From Chara braunii (lineage: Eukaryota > Streptophyta > Charophyceae > Charales > Characeae): a stretch of 22,145 nt of DNA. Positions within the stretch are counted from its first letter, which is position 1; the number at the start of each line of letters is the position of its first letter. The notes below the pieces were generated by a model that was not told the origin of the DNA, did no database searches, and saw only the letters and a program-made list of their open reading frames with translations. The stretch is from NCBI GenBank assembly GCA_003427395.1, contig BFEA01000230.1, positions 549,087-571,231 of the forward strand, written 5' to 3'. The position numbers and the translations under genes are program-made. This document shows positions 17,271 to 22,145 of this stretch, piece after piece.

Positions 17271-17374
17271 GTTCTTCGGGACATACATTCACATTGGACC
17301 GATACAGAGAAAGAAGATTAGCATGGCACCTACGCAAGGATATGACACACATAAATCGAGACCGCAAGTTTGAC
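17271..17374 (+). pseudogene. U6 snRNA-like sequence with insertions
   Basis: The order of U6 elements is kept: TTCTTCGGGACAT, ATTGG-CCGATACAGAGA (ACAGAGA box at 17304-17310), AGATTAGCATGG (AGC at 17320-17322), CGCAAGGA, TGACAC, CATAAATCGAG. There is an extra AAGA between the ACAGAGA box and the AGATTAGC block and an extra 2 nt in GGATATGACAC. The 3' end (GGTCCAAATTTT in functional U6) is degraded and there is no T-run terminator. Unlike the 11.2-kb copy, the ACAGAGA box is intact. CTATATTGG at 17226 is a TATA-like word, but about 43 bp upstream and so further than usual. AAGTTTCA just before and AAGTTTGA at 17366 may be a target duplication. A pseudogene is most likely; a divergent functional gene is less likely. 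Confidence 0.75.
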
Positions 17375-18106
17375 AAAGCACAAGACAAGCAACCTCCAGC
17401 GGACAATCGAAAAGACCAGGGTACATGCGAAATCAGAGAGTGGTTCTTTTACCGATCGTACACTACAGTCTCACTCCAAGAAGAACACAAGGGCATTGTA
17501 GCTGCATTTGTGCAAACACACACCCAATTGACCACCTTTCATTCCAGAAAAAAAGCAATAATGACTATAGTACTACACGTCTATTCACGAATTTCGGGGG
17601 AAGACCGTAGGCCAGTGTTAGCAGACAAACCGAGTACAGAAATAAGTAGCAAACGCACCCAAAGGACAAATATACAGCAAAGTGGAAGAAAAAGGGATTG
17701 CCAGAATACCGCCACGACAGACAAGCAGGGTCCACCAGCACTCATCGTGTGAATGTAAAGGACACAAGATCATTTGGAATGTGCTCACGAAAGAGTACCC
17801 TGGAAAGGGGTTGGGTTGGGAAAAGAAAGTGTGTCCTCAATTTCATGTCAGCACAATCTCAATACAGGAAGCTGCAGTACTTAACCATGACAATCTCTTC
17901 CTTTTCTTCTCCCTGTAGCAGAATTCTTGACATTATATAGTATACGTATTACATGAGGATAAGAGTAGTTCCTGGTGGATCCAGGAGCAACTACACGTCC
18001 TCTGTGCTAGTTGCAGGGTAGCCTTCCTGCCCGGTATGCTTAAGCTCTCAATTGAACGAGGCTGAGGCCCAGGTCTTACTACATGGCTAATGCCATTCCC
18101 ATGGCG

Positions 18107-18110
<4 letters not shown>
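17375..18110. other. No gene recognised
   Basis: An open plus-strand frame (17231-17752) runs through the U6-like sequence and then through low-similarity text; because it starts upstream of an RNA-derived segment and has no domain, I do not call it. A hairpin with arms GTAGTTCCTGG (17965-17975) and CCAGGAGCAACTAC (17981-17994) is the only structure noted. Confidence 0.4.

Positions 18111-18184
<74 letters not shown>
18111..18184. repeat. (CT)25(CA)12 compound microsatellite
   Basis: Twenty-five CT units pass directly into twelve CA units. It creates overlapping artefactual frames on both strands. Confidence 0.97.
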
Positions 18185-18628
18185 TAGACACTTCCCCTGC
18201 TTCCAAAAAAACACCAGCACATGCTGCACAAGAAACGCTGTTGAATCACAGAACGAGAGACGAGCCACAAAAGCAAACACGATAACAAACACAGAATTGA
18301 AAACTTTTACTGCCATCAAAACAGACAGACCTTCAAAAGCCTAAAAGATCAACAGGAAAACTTGCACCAGGACTTCTTCAACACATAAAGAACTTCAACC
18401 CAAAAAAATGATCTCGTGGAAGTCTGACAATGCAAAGAATTGTGCGGGCAACAGGAACAAATCGAAGTGCTCAGCAATGTGAATGAGCAACCAAAAGCAC
18501 ACAAAGTGAGGAGGAACCAAAGTTCAGTGCACAACAAGAAAAACAGCTCTGCTTGCTCATAACATGCTTCTGTGCCAACCTCATAACGCAATCACCCCCC
18601 CCGCCACAACAGCAGCAGAGGACCCAAT

Positions 18629-18755
18629 CCCGTTAGCATCGCAGGCACCGCACTATGACCCCGCTCCGTGGGCATCAAAGGTGCTGCAGCATTACAGCCC
18701 TACTCTGCTAGCACCGGAGGGGGGCTGCAACCCGCCCCCATAAGCACCGGCTTAG
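18629..18755 (+). repeat. Degenerate 30-39 bp tandem repeat
   Basis: Four units begin CCCGTTAGCATCG (18629), CCCGCTCCGTGGGCATC (18660), CCCTACTCTGCTAGCACC (18699) and CCCGCCCCCATAAGCACC (18731). Each continues with a GGAGG- or GGTG-like word and GCTGCA. In one frame they translate to related short peptides (HYDPAPWAS, HYSPTLLAP), but stops occur, so this is a minisatellite or a decayed repetitive coding segment. Confidence 0.5.
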
Positions 18756-18759
18756 CAGA

Positions 18760-20120
18760 CTGCATTTACTCCTCTCATCGACAGAGCGAGTGCCAGAACG
18801 AGGGGAGCCAAAAGGGTGGGGTGAAAGCGAACAACAGGAAGGGATATGGAGGAGAGTGGGGAAAGAGGGGCAGATGAGCGGGAGAAGGCACAGGCTCCCT
18901 TGTTGACAACAACACATGCCGCGAAGCGGGCAGCATCACTGCTTCTTAAACTTTCGCCCATTGATGCATATGGGATATGCCTGCCACAACCAAACCAATA
19001 AGGAGAGGAAGGAAAAGGGGGGATGAGGGGGAAGGGCGGGGGGAAGGAGAAAGCGGGAAGGGCTGCCTAGTTGCCAACCAATTATTACCATCAAGCAGCA
19101 CACATAACTGTTTTCTCCCATTCACGAATACGAGGTCTGCATGGAGTAACCAACCAGAGGAGGAGACCTGCCATTCTACGCATGCACCATTTAGAATCGT
19201 AAGAAATGAGGAAGGGCAATACACAAAGGCATCATGAGTTCAGGCACACCAAGGCCAAGCGAAGAGGCCAACCCTCTTTCTTACACCCTCTTCGACCCAA
19301 GGAGAAACACAAATCCGTGCGCACAAACCTCTTTCCGGATATACCACATTTCCTCCCTTCAATAACACAACGTTTACCTGCACAGAGTGATGACCATTGT
19401 CACAGTTCAATGTCAGCGGTGCGAGGACGGGGCAGAAAGTAGATCTCTCAAAACAGACTGACATAAGACCAAAGAACCGATGCACGAAACGCTACTAAGC
19501 GATGTGATCACACCACATCCGATGATCCATACAAGGAGAGTTACAAAAGCACAAGGGGTGGAGAGACGACTTCATGCCCTCTCGCCCAAGGTTCCCCGAC
19601 TATCGAGTGAAATGTGTAAGTAATATGCCATATACATGCATGCATGGCGCTCACACCTGTCATCCGCTACCGCGCTCAACTAAAAGATGACTATTTTTTG
19701 CTCAACCATACGGAGAGCTATCCTCCAGATCCCCAAGACCCTGTTCAGCCTCAGCTGCTCGAGAAAAAAACACGGCGATGCGTGAGTACGACAGACAGCT
19801 GAGAGCGAAATATCACAGGCAAACCAAACCACACACAATGAAACAGTACAACAAAGCATCACGCCACAGTGCAATCGAGAGCTTGTGCTGTCTGATCAGT
19901 CCTCACAAAAAGACATGAGGCAGAAAATGCTGCAGAATCCTGTTTCATCCTCGTGGTGCGGGAGGTTGTTGAGAGAGCACATGCACAGAAAAAGAGCACA
20001 CTGTCACTTCCTGTCATGAGCTACGCATTTGATCACAGACAGAAAAAGAGAAAAGATTCATGCACATTGAGCCATGCACATCCAAGTTCAAGTTACACCC
20101 TCTGCTTCATGTACCACAGC
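18760..20120. other. No gene recognised
   Basis: This stretch is moderately purine-rich on the plus strand (notably 18790-19060, GGAAGG- and GAGGGG-rich). All frames are under 95 codons and overlap each other. No RNA gene or transposon terminus was recognised. Confidence 0.4.
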
Positions 20121-20128
20121 GCTTCATA

Positions 20129-20327
20129 AACCACCAGTTTGTTTCCTCGCTGTTTTTTTTCCCCGATAGCGCATGCCAGGGCTCAGCCTAACAAAGCTCT
20201 TTGGCAGGGGCCACCAGCCAAAAAGAAGAGAAGAAGAGAATCTGTGTCGCGCCGGATCATTTTTCTTTTTGGCTCGCAGCACAAATCTGCCTCGGGAAAA
20301 AGAGGCCCAGAAGTACTGGTGGATTTG
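20129..20327. mobile_element. Possible degenerate CCACCAG-TIR element
   Basis: The left word AAACCACCAGTTTG (about 20129) and the right word AGTACTGGTGGATTT (about 20312-20326) are imperfect reverse complements and resemble the perfect TIRs of the element at 20668-20818. The expected TTAA flanks are altered (ATAA on the left, TTTG on the right). If real it is an older copy of the same family, about 200 bp long. Confidence 0.35.
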
Positions 20328-20464
20328 ACATACCAGCACCCTCCCATCAGAAATTCCAACTACCCCCTCTGGAATATTTTATACAGCACAGCCAAAAGGT
20401 GGCAGGCGCGGTTCATTCCCAATTCAAAATAATCTGGCTCCAACTTCTTGGAGTCCCCAAAGCC

Positions 20465-20546
20465 AGGCTGGTGGAGACTTACCCAAAATAGAAACAACAG
20501 CGTGCAGGCCGGTGGAACCTTACCCAAAATAGAAACAACAGCGTGT
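20465..20546 (+). repeat. 41-bp tandem duplication
   Basis: 20465-20505 and 20506-20546 are adjacent 41-bp copies sharing TTACCCAAAATAGAAACAAC and AGCGTG, with four differences. There is no coding sense; it lies about 120 bp before the compact TTAA element. Confidence 0.95.
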
Positions 20547-20667
20547 CAAGTCCTCGCCTGACCTGGCACCGTGGAGTTGTGGGTTCTTTTCTAACAAGTA
20601 TGGCAAAGCGAGTTCGCACAAAAAAAAAATCACCTAGACCTAGGTGCACACGAGGTTGGCAAACTCC

Positions 20668-20818
20668 TTAAACCACCAGTACTTGGGCGACGCCTTAGCG
20701 TTAACGCTACGAGAATTTCGCTACCGGCGGGCCGTCGATAAATCGTATCGACAGCCCGCGCCGCTTCAAAAAAGGTGCGGCCGGCGCGGCGCGCAGTGCC
20801 CAAGTACTGGTGGTTTAA
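20668..20818. mobile_element. Compact TTAA element with perfect 21-bp TIRs (copy 2)
   Basis: The left end 20668-20688 starts TTAAACCACCAGTACTTGGG and is an exact reverse complement of 20798-20818, both including TTAA. The first 11-12 bases agree with the termini of the elements at 6127 and 20823. Inside, GCGGGCCGTCGATA (20727-20740) and TATCGACAGCCCGC (20746-20759) form a 14-bp stem with one mismatch and a 5-base loop, AGCGTTAACGCT (20697-20708) is a palindrome, and the right half is very GC-rich (GCCGGCGCGGCGCGC). The whole element could fold on itself. There is no frame of note. It looks like a MITE or foldback element, and the intact TIRs suggest it is young. Confidence 0.8.
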
Positions 20819-20822
20819 ACGA

Positions 20823-20958
20823 TTAAACCACCACTACCTTTCCAAGCTGTAGTCCCATTTGGGAAAATGACCTCACCCGAAAAGATCGGGAGTCAGAGTA
20901 GGATTGGCACGAAAGGAAAAAAAGAAAAAAAGATTGGGACCCTGTGGACCCCCGGGTG

Positions 20959-20990
<32 letters not shown>

Positions 20991-21821
20991 ACTCAGAACT
21001 TTGAATCCATCGGCGTAGGGGAAGGCCCTCACAGAGGTGGAAGTCACACCAGTGCTTCGAGGAATGTATCTGGCCAGTATGTGGGGAACGTGATTGCTGT
21101 CGAATCTGTTTCTGCTTTTATTGTTTTCCTTTCCTTCCCGTGCCCTGCCAGAGAGGCAAGGGCGGATTCCACGCAGGGCAGCTAACTGCCTAGCTCATGT
21201 TATACTCACAAGAGTGCTTTGGCATATCCTGTATCGGACAGTGATCACAGCATCAGGGAAGGTCTTTTTTTTTTTGTTCGTCATTTGTTTTCGAAGGCCC
21301 TCACGGAGGTGGAAGCTGTGATTGCAGATGTTTTTTTTTTTCTATTCTTCTTGTTTTCGTTGCCTTCTTTTCTTCTTCTTCTTCTTTTCGTTGCCTTTTT
21401 TCTTTTTCTTTTTCTTTTTCTTGTTTTCGTTGCCTTTTTGTGCCCTGCCAGCCAAAGGGCAGGGCGGATGCCACGCAGGGTAGCTAACTGCCACGCTCAT
21501 GCTACACTCACACGAGTACTGTATTAAACTCCTGTATCGGTCGTGATTACAGCAAAAGGGAAGTTGTTTCTCTTCTTCTTCATTGTTTTCATCCGACAGA
21601 CCCCCTCACTGAGGGCACAATCTCACCATCACCTCCTAGAAGGAAGTATCTGATGGCTGTCACGGCGTTATTGAAGTTTCTTTTTTTTCTTCTTATTCTT
21701 TTCTCTTCTTCTTCTTCTTTTTTTTTATGTAACGGCCGTGAGCACCTGGGCTCAGCAAAACTCGGTGCACAGTGAAACTCAGGTTCGGCAAAAACAGGAT
21801 CGGAGGTAGTGGTGGTCTTAC
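20823..21821. mobile_element. TTAA element with CCACC TIRs and internal tandem subunits (copy 3)
   Basis: The left end TTAAACCACCACTACCTTTC (20823) and the right end AGGTAGTGGTGGTCTTAC (21804-21821) are inverted with one extra base and a TTAC in place of TTAA. The left TIR lies 4 bp from copy 2. Inside are an A-tract of about 31 nt (20959-20989), three subunits starting near 21021, 21293 and 21600, and long T/C tracts. A part of subunit 3 is the inverted homologue of the subunits in copy 1. No transposase frame is present. Its end similarity to copy 1, the shared subunit and TTAA at three of the four ends of copies 1 and 3 make a common family likely. Confidence 0.6.
21021..21690 (+). repeat. 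Three tandem subunits of 270-305 bp with pyrimidine tracts
   Basis: The word CCCTCAC followed by GAGG-TGGAAG or GAGGGCAC recurs at 21026, 21298 and 21603, spacings of 272 and 305 bp. Between them, GTGCCCTGCCAG..GGGCGGAT-CCACGCAGGG, TAGCTAACTGCC and CCTGTATCGG each occur twice in the same order (about 21140-21240 and 21440-21540). Every subunit ends in AGGGAAG or TGAAGTT followed by a T/C tract. Confidence 0.8.
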
Positions 21822-22066
21822 TGATGGTTAAAGTGAACCAAAAATTAAATGAGAGAGGGAAGAAAAGGCATGCATACAGTCCATGCCTCAGGATGCCCCC
21901 GTGATGTGATATGTTTGCAGCCTGATGGCCGAATTAACACTCACACAGAAAAAAGGGTCAGCCATCAGAGGGGCGAGTTACAGGGGTGTTCTGTCTGCCT
22001 TGTTTCAAACTTTTTCGGAAACCAGTTGGGATTGTGTGATGACGGAGAGCTGGGCACATCTTGGCA

Positions 22067-22084
22067 TCTCTCTCTCTCTCTCTC
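22067..22084. repeat. (TC)9 microsatellite
   Basis: Nine TC units followed by a short CA-rich stretch; the last member of the GA/CT microsatellite class in the window. Confidence 0.95.
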
Positions 22085-22145
22085 TTGCCCGCGCACACAC
22101 ACAACAGCTATCCTCGTTTTTGTTACACATTGTCGTGCACATCTT

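Noticed and set aside
17231-17752. 173-codon plus-strand frame
   Set aside because: It reads straight through the U6-like RNA sequence and has no recognisable domain or repeat-free signature.

Overview
This window is repeat-rich eukaryotic nuclear DNA. The signs are snRNA-derived retroposons, long (GA/CT)n and (CT)n(CA)n microsatellites, many A- and T-tracts, organelle-type DNA fused to nuclear repeats, and a 525-base assembly gap (11590-12114). I see no operon, no CRISPR array and no bacterial gene order. The group II maturase and mitochondrial-type rRNA pieces, and the style of the decayed gag-like frame, point to the green lineage. From memory of similar repeat proteins I lean to a charophyte alga such as Chara braunii, but I could not check this. 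I found no intact gene of a recognised conserved family.

Layout. 1-262: an organelle-type mosaic, with a group II intron maturase C-terminal fragment (+) joined to an antisense mitochondrial-type LSU rRNA fragment. 252-2190 (-): a decayed repeat-type (gag-like) protein frame with 11 in-frame stops and about four frameshifts. 2190-6126: no recognisable gene, apart from a degenerate 94-124 bp tandem repeat at 3826-4380. 6127-6702: a TTAA-bounded element with CCACC-type terminal inverted repeats. 6703-11155: AT-rich, then polypyrimidine DNA holding a 25-bp repeat, a 122-nt imperfect hairpin, a (GA)25 tract and a diverged relative of the TTAA element (9131-9600). 11156-11280 (-): a U6 snRNA retropseudogene with an A-rich tail, beside a long imperfect palindrome that runs to the gap.

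12115-14000: a (GA)n tract, a stem-loop, a 43-bp duplication, the best protein-like frame of the window (minus, start 13556, Thr-rich tail encoded by an AAC microsatellite), a paired G-box upstream of it, and a poly(A) tract. 14000-16650: several short tandem duplications, two of them near tRNA-like A-box sequences. 16909-17374 (+): a U2-derived retroposon with an A12 tail and a candidate target-site duplication, then a second U6-like sequence. 17400-20120: microsatellites and a degenerate repeat, no gene. 20129-21821: a cluster of CCACC-TIR elements, including a compact 151-bp multi-hairpin element with perfect 21-bp TIRs and, 4 bp away, a roughly 1-kb element built from 270-305 bp tandem subunits related to those at 6.3 kb and 9.4 kb.

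These parts do not form a pathway. They read as layers of transposition, retroposition and tandem duplication. The strongest candidate for something undescribed is the TTAA-flanked CCACC-TIR family. Next come the snRNA retroposons (U2, U6, U6) and the 122-nt hairpin.
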